A DNA stretch of 11,634 nucleotides from an uncultured Bacteroidota bacterium. GTDB lineage: Bacteria > Bacteroidota > Bacteroidia > Chitinophagales > Chitinophagaceae. The position numbers were made by a program, and so were the translations under genes. Below are positions 1 to 7,295 of this stretch, piece after piece (the stretch's first letter is position 1; each line of letters starts with the position of its first letter). The notes beneath the pieces were generated by a model. That model saw nothing but the letters and a program-made list of their open reading frames with translations, was not told where the DNA came from and did not search any database. The DNA lies in contig CAMLGP010000029.1 in the NCBI GenBank assembly GCA_946479535.1, positions 1 to 11,634 on the forward strand, given 5' to 3'.

Positions 1-602
1 GCAGGGGAGTGGGAAGTGATAACCGTATCGGAAAGAGGTTCCTCTTTCCAGGTATTGGATATGGGGGAAGCTGTTTCCCCAAGGATGTGCATGCGCTGGT
101 AAAATTCTCACGGGATATAAAATATGAATTCAGGATACTGGAAGCAGTAATGGAGGTAAATGAGGCCCAGAAACTTCATCTTATTCCCAAGATCAGGCAA
201 TATTTCAATAATACACTAAAAGGGAAGCATTTTGCGTTATGGGGGCTCGCCTTCAAGCCAAATACGGACGATATCCGGGAGGCACCTGCGCTTTATGTTA
301 TAGATGCGTTGATAGAAGCCGGGGCTACCGTTTCTGCCTTTGATCCGGAAGCCATGCCTAATGTGAAGAAGCAGATTGGTGATAAGATCACTTATGCAGA
401 CAGCCAATATAATACATTGAAGGACGCGGATGCCCTGATAATTGCAACAGAATGGAATGAGTTCCGCACACCCGATTTCGCCAAAATAGAAAAAAGTCTG
501 AAAAACAAAGTTATCTTCGACGGACGCAACCTGTTTGATTTAAAAACAATGCGTGGGTTGGGCTTCCATTATGAAAGTATTGGAAGAGCTACAGTAAAAT
601 AA
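1..602 (+). CDS. ugd: UDP-glucose 6-dehydrogenase, C-terminal part (5' end outside window)
   Basis: Oxidises UDP-glucose to UDP-glucuronate in two NAD+-dependent steps in the cytoplasm. The reading frame is open to the left edge (first full codon at 3, reading R-G-V-G-S-D-x-R-I-G), and the GTG at 9 is an internal family position, so the true start lies upstream and the NAD-binding Rossmann domain is missing. Visible are the catalytic cysteine motif GGSCFPKD (Cys codon 72-74) and the C-terminal UDP-binding domain beginning with ALWGLAFKPNTDDIREAP near 235-290. The preserved part, about 200 residues, is roughly the second half of a normal 430-450 residue enzyme. It lies 18 bases ahead of the UDP-glucuronate decarboxylase gene, which uses its product, so the two form a UDP-xylose module. 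UDP-glucose rather than another UDP-sugar is inferred from the SCFPKD motif style and from this neighbour. Confidence 0.95.
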   Translation, partial: RGVGSDNRIGKRFLFPGIGYGGSCFPKDVHALVKFSRDIKYEFRILEAVMEVNEAQKLHLIPKIRQYFNNTLKGKHFALWGLAFKPNTDDIREAPALYVIDALIEAGATVSAFDPEAMPNVKKQIGDKITYADSQYNTLKDADALIIATEWNEFRTPDFAKIEKSLKNKVIFDGRNLFDLKTMRGLGFHYESIGRATVK

Positions 603-620
603 ATTGTCTTTACGGAAACT

Positions 621-1604
621 ATGAAACAAAAAAGAGTGCTCATCACCGGAGCAGCCGGTTTTCTTGGTTCGCATTTATCCGACAGATTTATAAAAGAAGG
701 TTACAGGGTAATTGGGATGGATAATCTCGTTACTGGTGACCTGAGAAATATCGAGCATCTTTTTAAACTGGAACAATTTGAGTTTTATCATCACGATATA
801 ACCAAATTCATTCATATCCCTGGCGATTTGGATTATATACTTCACTTCGCTTCTCCCGCCAGTCCTATCGATTATTTAAAGATCCCAATACAGACGCTAA
901 AAGTCGGTTCATTAGGAACACATAATTGTCTGGGACTTGCCAAGGCAAAAAAGGCCCGGATCCTGGTAGCCTCAACCAGCGAAGTATATGGAGACCCTTT
1001 AGTACATCCACAAAAAGAAGAGTATTGGGGTAATGTTAACCCTGTTGGACCACGCGGAGTTTATGATGAGGCCAAACGATTTATGGAATCAATTACCATG
1101 GCCTACCATACTTTTCACACAGTGGAAACAAGGATCATCCGGATATTCAATACATACGGTCCGCGTATGCGACTGAATGATGGAAGAGCATTGCCTGCAT
1201 TTATTGGACAGGCGCTGCGTGGTGAAGACCTGACTGTGTTTGGTGATGGATCACAAACCAGGAGCTTTTGTTTTGTGGATGACCTGGTAGAAGGTATCTA
1301 CCGTTTATTGCTCAGTGATTACCATCTCCCTGTTAACATCGGAAACCCCAATGAGATTTCATTAAAGGATTTTGCTGAAGAGATATTGGCGTTAACCGGC
1401 AATAAAGTAAAGATCACCTACAAGTCATTGCCGGTAGATGATCCAAAACAAAGACAGCCGGATATTACAAAAGCCAAACAATTGCTGCAGTGGGAACCAA
1501 AGGTCAATCGCAGGGAAGGCCTTAAGATCACCTATGATTATTTCAAATCATTGCCGGAGGCAGAGTGGAAAAAGCAGCCAAAAGAATTCCTTAGTAACAA
1601 GTAA
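621..1604 (+). CDS. uxs: UDP-glucuronate decarboxylase (UDP-xylose synthase), SDR family
   Basis: Converts UDP-glucuronate to UDP-xylose with bound NAD+ in the cytoplasm. The 327-residue protein is an extended short-chain dehydrogenase: the nucleotide-binding motif GAAGFLG is at residues 10-16, the family signature [11 protein letters not shown] at 75-85, the STSE active-site segment at 118-121, and the catalytic YxxxK pair is Tyr148/Lys152 in [15 protein letters not shown] follows near 175, and the C-terminal half has the substrate-binding [10 protein letters not shown] segment. The length fits single-domain bacterial UXS enzymes. The ATG at 621 begins right before the first beta strand (RVLITG), so the start is secure; there is no obvious Shine-Dalgarno sequence, as usual for Bacteroidota. 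The gene upstream makes its substrate. Related SDR decarboxylases or dTDP-glucose dehydratases are less likely because the SPASPIDY signature is typical of UXS. Confidence 0.94.
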   Translation: MKQKRVLITGAAGFLGSHLSDRFIKEGYRVIGMDNLVTGDLRNIEHLFKLEQFEFYHHDITKFIHIPGDLDYILHFASPASPIDYLKIPIQTLKVGSLGTHNCLGLAKAKKARILVASTSEVYGDPLVHPQKEEYWGNVNPVGPRGVYDEAKRFMESITMAYHTFHTVETRIIRIFNTYGPRMRLNDGRALPAFIGQALRGEDLTVFGDGSQTRSFCFVDDLVEGIYRLLLSDYHLPVNIGNPNEISLKDFAEEILALTGNKVKITYKSLPVDDPKQRQPDITKAKQLLQWEPKVNRREGLKITYDYFKSLPEAEWKKQPKEFLSNK

Positions 1605-1627
1605 CCCATTTAATATTCAATCCCCTC

Positions 1628-2917
1628 ATGTACCAGGATCTTATTGAGAAAAAAGCCAAACTGGCCGTTATCGGATTAGGCTATGTAGGACTGCCTATTG
1701 CCCTCGAATTTGCACGCAAAATTTCCGTCATCGGATTTGATATCAATGAAAGGCGCATTGATATGATGAAAAAGGGTATTGACCCCAGCAATGAACTGGA
1801 AAAGGAAGCCTTTGATGGATGCGATATCACCTTCACTAATTCCCTGGATATATTACGGGAGGCCAAATTCTTTATTGTTGCAGTTCCCACTCCTGTTGAT
1901 GAACATAATGTGCCAGACCTTATTCCTGTTCAGAAAGCATCTGAAACAATCGGAAAGGTGCTGAAGAAAGGAGATTATGTTGTTTTTGAATCAACCGTTT
2001 ATCCTGGATGTACAGAAGAAGATTGTTTGCCGATCATGGAGAAATTATCCGGTCTGAAGAATATAACAGATTTTAAGCTGGGATATTCTCCAGAACGCAT
2101 CAACCCGGGAGATAAGCTTCATACGCTGGCAAAGATCATCAAGGTTGTATCAGGTTGTGATGCTGAATCACTGGAGCAGATTGCTAAAGTTTACAGCATC
2201 GTTGTTGAAGCCGGAGTGCATAAAGCATCCTGCATCAAAGTTGCGGAGGCTGCAAAGATCATCGAGAATACCCAGCGTGACCTGAATATCGCGCTCATGA
2301 ATGAGCTTTCCATCATTTTTGATATGATGAACATCAATACGTTTGAAGTACTGGAAGCTGCTGGTACCAAATGGAATTTTCTGAAATTCCAGCCGGGGCT
2401 TGTAGGTGGTCATTGTATAGGGGTTGATCCTTATTACCTGACCTATAAGGCCAATGCTCTCGGCTATGATGCGGAAGTGATACTGGCGGGTAGGAATATC
2501 AATGATAATATGGCCAAGTATGTGGCCAAGAAGGTGGTTCAGCATATCATCCAGCATACAGGAGATGTTAGAACATCTAAAGTGCTGATCAAAGGCGCAA
2601 CCTTCAAAGAGAATGTGAGTGATATCAGGAACTCCAAAGTGGCTGATGTGGTGAAAGCGCTTAAATCCTATTACGTAAATGTGGATGTGGAAGATCCTTA
2701 TGCAGACTCGGAGGAATTGAAACATGAATACGGATTTGGCCTCACAGAAAAAACCGGAAAGGAATATGATGCGGTAATTGTGACCGTGCCCCATAAAGAA
2801 TATGCAAACCTTGATGATAACTATTTTGCCGGCATTACCAAACAGCATGGTATGATCGCTGATCTGAAAGGTATGTACAGAAACAAAATCAAAAACCGAA
2901 ACTACTGGAGCTTATAA
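1628..2917 (+). CDS. UDP-N-acetylhexosamine-type 6-dehydrogenase (TviB/WbpO/VipA-like)
   Basis: A second, different nucleotide-sugar dehydrogenase, 429 residues and full length. It has the N-terminal Rossmann motif GLGYVG at residues 16-21, VAVPTPVD near 84-91, ESTVYPG at 121-127, YSPERINPG at 153-161, the central KIIENTQRDLN helix at 210-220, the catalytic cysteine Cys263 in GGHCIGVDPYYL and the C-terminal UDP-binding domain with GATFKENVSDIRNSK. The GGHCIGVDPYYL form (rather than GGSCFPKD) and the ENTQRDLNIA helix mark the branch that oxidises UDP-GlcNAc or UDP-GalNAc (TviB, WbpO, WbpA) to the uronic acid. Which epimer is used cannot be read here, because no 4-epimerase partner (TviC/WbpP type) lies in the window. 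It starts 23 bases after the decarboxylase gene and ends one base before the next start, so it sits inside the operon. Confidence 0.92.
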   Translation: MYQDLIEKKAKLAVIGLGYVGLPIALEFARKISVIGFDINERRIDMMKKGIDPSNELEKEAFDGCDITFTNSLDILREAKFFIVAVPTPVDEHNVPDLIPVQKASETIGKVLKKGDYVVFESTVYPGCTEEDCLPIMEKLSGLKNITDFKLGYSPERINPGDKLHTLAKIIKVVSGCDAESLEQIAKVYSIVVEAGVHKASCIKVAEAAKIIENTQRDLNIALMNELSIIFDMMNINTFEVLEAAGTKWNFLKFQPGLVGGHCIGVDPYYLTYKANALGYDAEVILAGRNINDNMAKYVAKKVVQHIIQHTGDVRTSKVLIKGATFKENVSDIRNSKVADVVKALKSYYVNVDVEDPYADSEELKHEYGFGLTEKTGKEYDAVIVTVPHKEYANLDDNYFAGITKQHGMIADLKGMYRNKIKNRNYWSL

Positions 2918-2918
2918 A

Positions 2919-3479
2919 ATGAATATCGTTAAAACACATATACCTGGTCTGCTGATATTTGAGCCCAGGGTATTTGGAGACAACAGGGGATTTTTCTTTG
3001 AAGCATATAGTGAAAAGGTTTTAAAAGATAATAATATCAATATCCGGTTTGTGCAGGACAACCAGTCGTCCTCCTGTTATGGAGTGATCAGGGGGCTTCA
3101 TTATCAGTTGCCTCCACATGCACAAACTAAATTTGTAAGGGTGTTGGAAGGTACAGTACTGGATGTTGTAGTGGATATTCGAAAGGGATCTCCAACCTAT
3201 GGTGAAGCTTTCAGTATTGAATTATCTGCTGAAAATAAAAAACAGTTATTTGTACCTGCCGGATTTGCACATGGCTTTTCCGTATTAAGCGAAAGAGCCC
3301 AGTTATTTTACAAGTGTGACGCTTTTTATAATAAAGAAAGTGAAGGTGGGATTTCCTTTAAAGATCCGGCATTGAAAATTGATTGGAGAATCCCAACGGA
3401 TAAGGCCATTATTTCCGATAAGGATAAAGATCTTCCTGGTCTGAATGATTGCACGAATACATTTGAATTTAAAGGATAA
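2919..3479 (+). CDS. rfbC: dTDP-4-dehydrorhamnose 3,5-epimerase
   Basis: Third enzyme of dTDP-L-rhamnose synthesis (RmlC): epimerises C3 and C5 of dTDP-4-keto-6-deoxy-glucose in the cytoplasm. The 186-residue protein is a complete cupin-fold RmlC. It shows FGDNRGFFFEAY at residues 19-30, the QDNQSSS substrate loop near 46-52, the catalytic His61 in RGLHYQ, VVDIRKGSPTYG at 84-95, the FVPAGFAHGF strand at 111-120 and the conserved Tyr131 in FYKC. The length is that of the family. The start at 2919 lies one base after the TAA of the preceding dehydrogenase, which suggests translational coupling. rmlD follows after 13 bases. The partner genes rmlA and rmlB are absent from the window. Confidence 0.95.
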   Translation: MNIVKTHIPGLLIFEPRVFGDNRGFFFEAYSEKVLKDNNINIRFVQDNQSSSCYGVIRGLHYQLPPHAQTKFVRVLEGTVLDVVVDIRKGSPTYGEAFSIELSAENKKQLFVPAGFAHGFSVLSERAQLFYKCDAFYNKESEGGISFKDPALKIDWRIPTDKAIISDKDKDLPGLNDCTNTFEFKG

Positions 3480-3492
3480 TACCGATAAAGGC

Positions 3493-4365
3493 ATGGCAAA
3501 AGATAAACGCATACTGGTTACAGGGGCCAACGGTCAGTTGGGACAGGAAATTCAACGATTATCTGCCGCCTTTCCTGATTATGAGTTTGAATTTTTTACA
3601 AGAGAAAATCTCTCCATCGATAATGAGGCACAGGTTAAAGATACATTCCGGAAAGTTCAACCGGCATTTTGTATCAATTGTGCAGCTTATACTGCTGTGG
3701 ACAAGGCTGAGACGGATAAAGAGGCTGCTCGTAATATCAACGCAAAAGCAGTTGAGCTCCTGGCTATTGTCTGTATGCAACATGGCACCCGGTTCATCCA
3801 TATTTCTACCGATTATGTATTTGACGGTAATGCCAGTCAGCCTTATAAAGTAAATGCACCAGTTGATCCGCAGGGTGTATATGGAGCCACCAAACTGGAA
3901 GGTGAACAGCGGGCAATGAAATCAAACTCGAACCCCATCATCATTCGCACCTCCTGGGTCTATTCAGAGTTCGGAAAGAATTTCGTAAAAACGATGATGC
4001 GGTTGATGAAAGAGAAAGAATCTCTTAATGTGGTGAGTGATCAGTCCGGCTCTCCTACCTATGCTTTTGATCTGGCAGAGGCCATTCTCCAAATAATTTC
4101 ATCCGGAAAGTGGAAAGGCGGTATTTATCATTACAGCAACACAGGAATAATCACCTGGTATGATTTTGCTGTTGCGATTAGGGACCTGATCCATTCTGAT
4201 TGCAAAGTAAATCCCATTCCCACATCTGGCTACCCCACGCCAGCCAAAAGACCGGCTTATTCTGCTATGGATACAAGCCTGATTGCAGACACATTCCATA
4301 TCAAATTAAAGCCCTGGAAAGAAAGCTTGTCTGCCTGCATTGACAGACTTAACATTACCGCCTGA
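3493..4365 (+). CDS. rfbD: dTDP-4-dehydrorhamnose reductase
   Basis: Last enzyme of dTDP-L-rhamnose synthesis (RmlD): reduces dTDP-4-keto-rhamnose with NAD(P)H. The ATG at 3493 is chosen because it begins MAKDKRILVTGANGQLGQE, directly ahead of the Rossmann strand, and has an AAAGG just upstream. An in-frame ATG at 3445 would add 16 residues without family character and overlap rmlC. The 290-residue product has GANGQLG at 11-17, NCAAYTAVD near 62-70, STDYVFDG at 105-112, the catalytic Tyr130/Lys134 in VYGATKLEGE, and a C-terminal GSPTYAFDLA segment that is typical of RmlD. It is the last gene of the nucleotide-sugar operon: a strong hairpin begins six bases after its TGA. Confidence 0.95.
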   Translation: MAKDKRILVTGANGQLGQEIQRLSAAFPDYEFEFFTRENLSIDNEAQVKDTFRKVQPAFCINCAAYTAVDKAETDKEAARNINAKAVELLAIVCMQHGTRFIHISTDYVFDGNASQPYKVNAPVDPQGVYGATKLEGEQRAMKSNSNPIIIRTSWVYSEFGKNFVKTMMRLMKEKESLNVVSDQSGSPTYAFDLAEAILQIISSGKWKGGIYHYSNTGIITWYDFAVAIRDLIHSDCKVNPIPTSGYPTPAKRPAYSAMDTSLIADTFHIKLKPWKESLSACIDRLNITA

Positions 4366-4370
4366 TGGCA

Positions 4371-4417
4371 AAATAAAAGAGGCTATCTCGGACTTTTGAG
4401 TCAGCCTCTTTTTATTT
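4371..4417. terminator. Bidirectional intrinsic terminator between rfbD and the convergent TapB-like gene
   Basis: AAAAGAGGCT (4375-4384) is complementary to AGCCTCTTTT (4403-4412). The pairing extends with AAAT/ATTT on the outside apart from one extra T. A smaller GACT/AGTC pairing lies in the loop. The stem is flanked by A-rich sequence on the left and T-rich sequence on the right, so it gives a U-tract in both directions. It stops the rightward polysaccharide operon and the leftward gene, whose stop codon is only 16 bases away. Confidence 0.88.
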
Positions 4418-4432
4418 CAATTATTTAGCCTG

Positions 4433-5110
4433 CTACTGGAATTTCGTCAATACTGTAGTTGATCCTTTGGAAGATTCAGTTTTCACCACACCAAAATTTG
4501 GAGCAAACCATTCGGTGATATCCGCCTTGATAGGAATACCAATGCCCATCAATGCCACCTTAATGGCGGAATGGTAAGTGATCCTGAAACAGCTCCAGGT
4601 GCCTGCAGGGGTTGTGATGGCTTCCTGGCCTTCAACTTTGCGGTCAGTGATCTTTACATTTACATGTGTTTTCATGCCATTGTCCTGCTGAATATCCAGA
4701 TCCATATTTCCGTCTGGTAACGCATCTCCCACTTTCATATCTACAGGGTAAGAAAGGTAAACATCTGCGGCCTGTGCATCAGCCTTGATCTGTTCAGCCT
4801 GTTCGGGAGAAATAAAGGCTTTCAGGTCAACCATAAATACGCCATTATCGCATTTGATATTATTGGTTCCCTTTGCAATTGATTTTCCTTTCTTGTTGAA
4901 CATTTCACTCTTTACGGTTGAGTTTGCGCCATTGCCGCTTTTGGAAGCAGAGGTTACATTATAAACGCCTTTGCCACTTTCATCACCTTTCTTAGTATAG
5001 AAAGTGATCTCGGCAGTTTTGCCATCTTGCAGATAATAGAAATTACAGTTTTGAGAAAATGCCAGATTCCCACCCAGCATTAGAAGAAGCAGTAACAAAA
5101 TTGGTTTCAT
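4433..5110 (-). CDS. Secreted TapB/DUF3108-like protein
   Basis: A 225-residue exported protein of unknown function. Residues 1-19 are a clear signal peptide (MKP, then a run of leucines, ending LAFSQ), with cleavage expected near residue 20, so the mature protein is periplasmic or surface-exposed. The C-terminal half has the pattern of the DUF3108/TapB-like beta-barrel family: a TPAGTWSCFRI strand near residues 167-177 and EWFAPNFGVVKTES at 200-213, close to the family's hallmark (WYAPGVGVVK-like) segment. No catalytic motif is visible. The gene is read leftward, convergent with the polysaccharide operon and divergent from the MbnP-like gene, so it seems to be its own transcription unit with the promoter proposed at 5179-5208. 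The family assignment rests on motif resemblance and is moderate; that the gene is real and exported is secure. Confidence 0.85.
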   Translation of the reverse strand: MKPILLLLLLMLGGNLAFSQNCNFYYLQDGKTAEITFYTKKGDESGKGVYNVTSASKSGNGANSTVKSEMFNKKGKSIAKGTNNIKCDNGVFMVDLKAFISPEQAEQIKADAQAADVYLSYPVDMKVGDALPDGNMDLDIQQDNGMKTHVNVKITDRKVEGQEAITTPAGTWSCFRITYHSAIKVALMGIGIPIKADITEWFAPNFGVVKTESSKGSTTVLTKFQ

Positions 5111-5178
5111 GTTTTTGGTTTTATGGTAGAAAAAATACGCCTGCCTTGAGCAATAACAGTACCAATCTAAGCCACTTT

Positions 5179-5208
5179 CAAATGTACGAGGCTTAATTAC
5201 CTTCTAAA
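5179..5208 (-). promoter_or_regulatory. Possible Bacteroidota-type promoter for the TapB-like gene
   Basis: On the minus strand TACATTTG (5186 down to 5179) matches the Bacteroidota -7 consensus TAnnTTTG exactly. About 17 bases upstream of it is TTTAG (5208 to 5204), an imperfect match to the -33 TTTG element. The implied leader to the ATG at 5110 would be about 60 bases. The -7 match is good but the -33 element is weak, so this is a moderate-to-low confidence call. Confidence 0.4.
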
Positions 5209-5276
5209 CCGGGAGTTGAATGCAAGGAAGATTTTCCCCTGTAGGTATTCGTATAAATCCGATACCTTATAATGGC

Positions 5277-5420
5277 CTCGGTTTTTCGCGCCTTCATTGA
5301 GGCGCCCCGGCTATCTTCCGACCGTGATTAGTGTCTCACTAACCACTGTTTTGGGGGACACGAACCGGGGCAGTGTAGGAGCCTTCCCGCCTATTATATA
5401 TATTAGTAGCCGAAACCGGG
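5277..5420 (+). ncRNA. Candidate structured RNA or structured leader upstream of the MbnP-like gene
   Basis: Complementary segments nest in a branched arrangement. An outer stem pairs CTCGGTTT (5277-5284) with AAACCGGG (5413-5420), 8 pairs with one G-U. A hairpin GCGCCT/AGGCGC (5288-5293 with 5300-5305) has a 6-base loop. CCCCGG (5305-5310) pairs with CCGGGG (5365-5370), sharing base 5305 with the hairpin. Inside it either TTAGTG/CACTAA (5328-5333 with 5337-5342) or GTGTC/GACAC (5331-5335 with 5357-5361) can form, but not both. The strand is unproven, as the pairs work on either strand apart from the G-U. I match it to no known riboswitch. Stems found by eye in a GC-rich stretch can arise by chance, so confidence is low. 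Confidence 0.28.
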
Positions 5421-5462
5421 CAACCCATTGAGCAGAAAGGGCGTCTGGGGAATTATACTGCT

Positions 5463-6272
5463 ATGAAACGCAAACTGTTTTTGTCATGCATCCTGGTCTC
5501 AGCACTATTTCTTTTTGGAACAAAGAAGCCAGAAAGAGAAAAAATAGATAAACCGGTTCCCCTAAACATCCAGTTTATTAATCAGGTTGGCAACCAGCCT
5601 CTTCACTTGAATACAGAAGAATATTCGAATAACTCGGGAGAATCGTTCACCGTTTCAACACTTCAGTATTTTATCAGCAATATCAGGTTCAGGAATAAAA
5701 GCGGGAAGGAGTATGTTGTGCCGCAGGACAGCAGTTATTTCCTGATCAATGAAAATAATCCGGATTCCAGGCAGATCAGGATTAATGTGCCGGAGGGTGA
5801 CTACGATCGTATTTATTTTATAGTGGGAGTAGATAGCCTTCGCAATACAATGCCTGTTGGAAAACGAAAAGGAGTGCTGGATCCGGCCAATTCTATGGAC
5901 AATGGAATGTACTGGGGTTGGAACAGTGGTTATATCTTCTTTAAGATGGAAGGGAATTCTCCAAAGGCACCGGTTGATCCAACAGGGCAGCGAAAATTCC
6001 GTTACCATATTGGAGGATTTGGAGGTTATTCAGCTCCTACCATCAATAATATTAAACAGATCACAATTGATCTTCCTGATAAGGGAAGAATTATGGCCCG
6101 TAAGGAGAATCCGTCAACAACCTTTGTAAGTGCCGACATACTGAAATTATTTGAAGGAAGAACTTCCATTCAGATCAGTGAACACCCATCCGTAATGTTC
6201 AGTGCTTTTAGTGTGAATATCGCCAACAATTACAGCAATTTATTTTCTCACCACCATACAGAAAACCCATAG
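5463..6272 (+). CDS. MbnP-like secreted protein, probable copper-binding partner of the diheme enzyme
   Basis: A 269-residue exported protein that I assign to the MbnP family. Residues 1-19 form a signal peptide. Family hallmarks visible are TLQYFISNIRF near 66-76, IYFIVGVDSLRN at 117-128, GVLDPANSM at 137-145, the YWGWNSGYIFFKMEG core at 150-164 with Trp151 and Trp153, YHIGG at 181-185, and a His-rich end, FSHHHTE at 261-267. Characterised MbnP binds copper after a partner diheme enzyme (MbnH) turns one tryptophan into kynurenine; that this protein does the same is inference from family and neighbour. The diheme gene starts three bases after this stop codon, so the two are almost certainly co-translated. 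No methanobactin, TonB receptor or copper exporter gene is in the window. The ATG at 5463 precedes the signal peptide directly and has no Shine-Dalgarno sequence. Confidence 0.85.
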   Translation: MKRKLFLSCILVSALFLFGTKKPEREKIDKPVPLNIQFINQVGNQPLHLNTEEYSNNSGESFTVSTLQYFISNIRFRNKSGKEYVVPQDSSYFLINENNPDSRQIRINVPEGDYDRIYFIVGVDSLRNTMPVGKRKGVLDPANSMDNGMYWGWNSGYIFFKMEGNSPKAPVDPTGQRKFRYHIGGFGGYSAPTINNIKQITIDLPDKGRIMARKENPSTTFVSADILKLFEGRTSIQISEHPSVMFSAFSVNIANNYSNLFSHHHTENP

Positions 6273-6275
6273 GGA

Positions 6276-7295
6276 ATGAACCGCAGGTACTGGATATTTA
6301 TAATTGGGTTCCTCTTCCTCACTGGCTGGCAGATAAAAGACCGGTTTGAAGGATTCAAAAAGCCACGGAATTTTCCTGAACCTGTTTATGATCTCAAATC
6401 GAATCCAGTTACAAAGGAAGGGTTTGAATTGGGTCGCAAACTTTTTTATGAACCACGTTTATCGCGAGACAATACCATTTCCTGCGGCAGTTGCCATATT
6501 CAATCTTTTGCATTCACCCACCACGGACATGATGTTAGCCATGGAATTGAAGACCGGTTGGGTACACGCAATTCCCCACCGATCATGAACCTTGCCTGGT
6601 CAAAAGCTTTCTTCTGGGATGGAGGCGTATTTCATCTTGACCTGCAACCACTGGTTCCCATTACAACCCATGCAGAAATGGATGAAAAATTATCAGTGGT
6701 CATAGAGAAATTGAAACAGCATCCGGAATATCCTGCACTATTCAAAAAGGTATTTGGTAAACCTGAGATCAATTCAGCTAACCTGTTGAAAGCCCTGTCT
6801 CAATTCATGCTAATGTGCATCAGCAGTAATAGTAAATATGATAAGGTGATGAGAAAGGAGGGTGCTGTATTTACATCGGAAGAACAAAAAGGATATTTGT
6901 TGTTCAAAAAGAATTGCGCGAGCTGTCATAAGGAACCCCTCTTTACAGATGGCAGTTTCAGGAATAATGGCCTTCCTCCCGGATTGAATGATGATAGGGG
7001 AAGAGTGATGATCACCCTTGATTCAACAGATGCTTACAGGTTTAAAGTACCAAGCCTTCGGAATATTGAATTCACCGGTCCCTATATGCATGATGGCCGG
7101 TTTTATGATCTCGGTCAGGCAATAGATCATTATCGCTTCAATGTGAAGCATACTCCAAATCTTGATCCGCTGATGGAACAAAATAATAGTCACGGTTTCC
7201 CCATGACCGATGAGGAGAAGGCTTCCATACTGGCTTTTTTGAAGACACTTACAGATAAAGAATTTCTTACCAATCCAATGCTGGCGGAGCAATAA
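6276..7295 (+). CDS. Diheme cytochrome c peroxidase / MauG family protein (MbnH-like)
   Basis: A 339-residue exported diheme c-type cytochrome. An N-terminal hydrophobic segment (about residues 5-18) is a signal peptide or anchor. Two covalent haem sites are visible: CGSCH at 70-74 and CASCH at 214-218. Between them is the AFFWDGG segment with Trp114, corresponding by motif to the tryptophan between the two haems in bacterial cytochrome c peroxidases and MauG. The second domain has the conserved KVPSLRNIEFTGPYMHDGRF stretch (257-276). Members either reduce peroxide or, like MauG and MbnH, oxidise residues of a protein substrate. The adjacent MbnP-like gene, three bases upstream, favours the MbnH-like role. 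Met271 and Tyr270 in PYMHDG are candidates for the distal ligand position, but the sequence alone does not settle which. The length is standard. Maturation would need a cytochrome c assembly system encoded elsewhere. Confidence 0.93.
   Translation: MNRRYWIFIIGFLFLTGWQIKDRFEGFKKPRNFPEPVYDLKSNPVTKEGFELGRKLFYEPRLSRDNTISCGSCHIQSFAFTHHGHDVSHGIEDRLGTRNSPPIMNLAWSKAFFWDGGVFHLDLQPLVPITTHAEMDEKLSVVIEKLKQHPEYPALFKKVFGKPEINSANLLKALSQFMLMCISSNSKYDKVMRKEGAVFTSEEQKGYLLFKKNCASCHKEPLFTDGSFRNNGLPPGLNDDRGRVMITLDSTDAYRFKVPSLRNIEFTGPYMHDGRFYDLGQAIDHYRFNVKHTPNLDPLMEQNNSHGFPMTDEEKASILAFLKTLTDKEFLTNPMLAEQ

Larger units (their letters stand above)
5111..5462. other. 352-base gene-free divergent intergenic region, GC-rich with inverted repeats
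   Basis: No convincing reading frame lies between the two divergent genes. The right part (about 5275-5420) is richer in G and C than the surrounding DNA and contains several complementary segments listed under the structured-RNA entry. The word AACCGGG occurs three times (5207-5213, 5363-5369, 5414-5420). I find no convincing TAnnTTTG promoter for the rightward MbnP-like gene; TATACT at 5454-5459 is too close to the ATG at 5463 to drive a normal leader. No tRNA-like fold, tmRNA, SRP or RNase P core sequence was recognised. Confidence 0.6.

Noticed and set aside
2168..2848. 226-codon open frame on the minus strand, antisense to the second nucleotide-sugar dehydrogenase
   Set aside because: The plus strand is a full-length enzyme with all family motifs. 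The antisense product is rich in His, Ile and Phe, shows no recognised domain, and follows from the codon composition of the sense gene.
3445..3492. Alternative upstream start for rfbD at 3445
   Set aside because: It would overlap rfbC by 35 bases and add 16 residues without RmlD character before the Rossmann strand; ATG 3493 fits the family start.
5288..5398. Cobalamin-riboswitch resemblance (CCACTG on the plus strand; GGGAAGG and AGCCGGGGCGCC on the minus strand)
   Set aside because: The conserved blocks are not in the order or on the single strand that the class needs, and the B12-box match is poor.
5454..5459. TATACT, a sigma70-like -10 box, with TTGAGC upstream at 5428-5433
   Set aside because: The spacing is 20 bases and the box ends three bases before the ATG at 5463, so it would start transcription inside the gene. 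Bacteroidota promoters also differ from this type.
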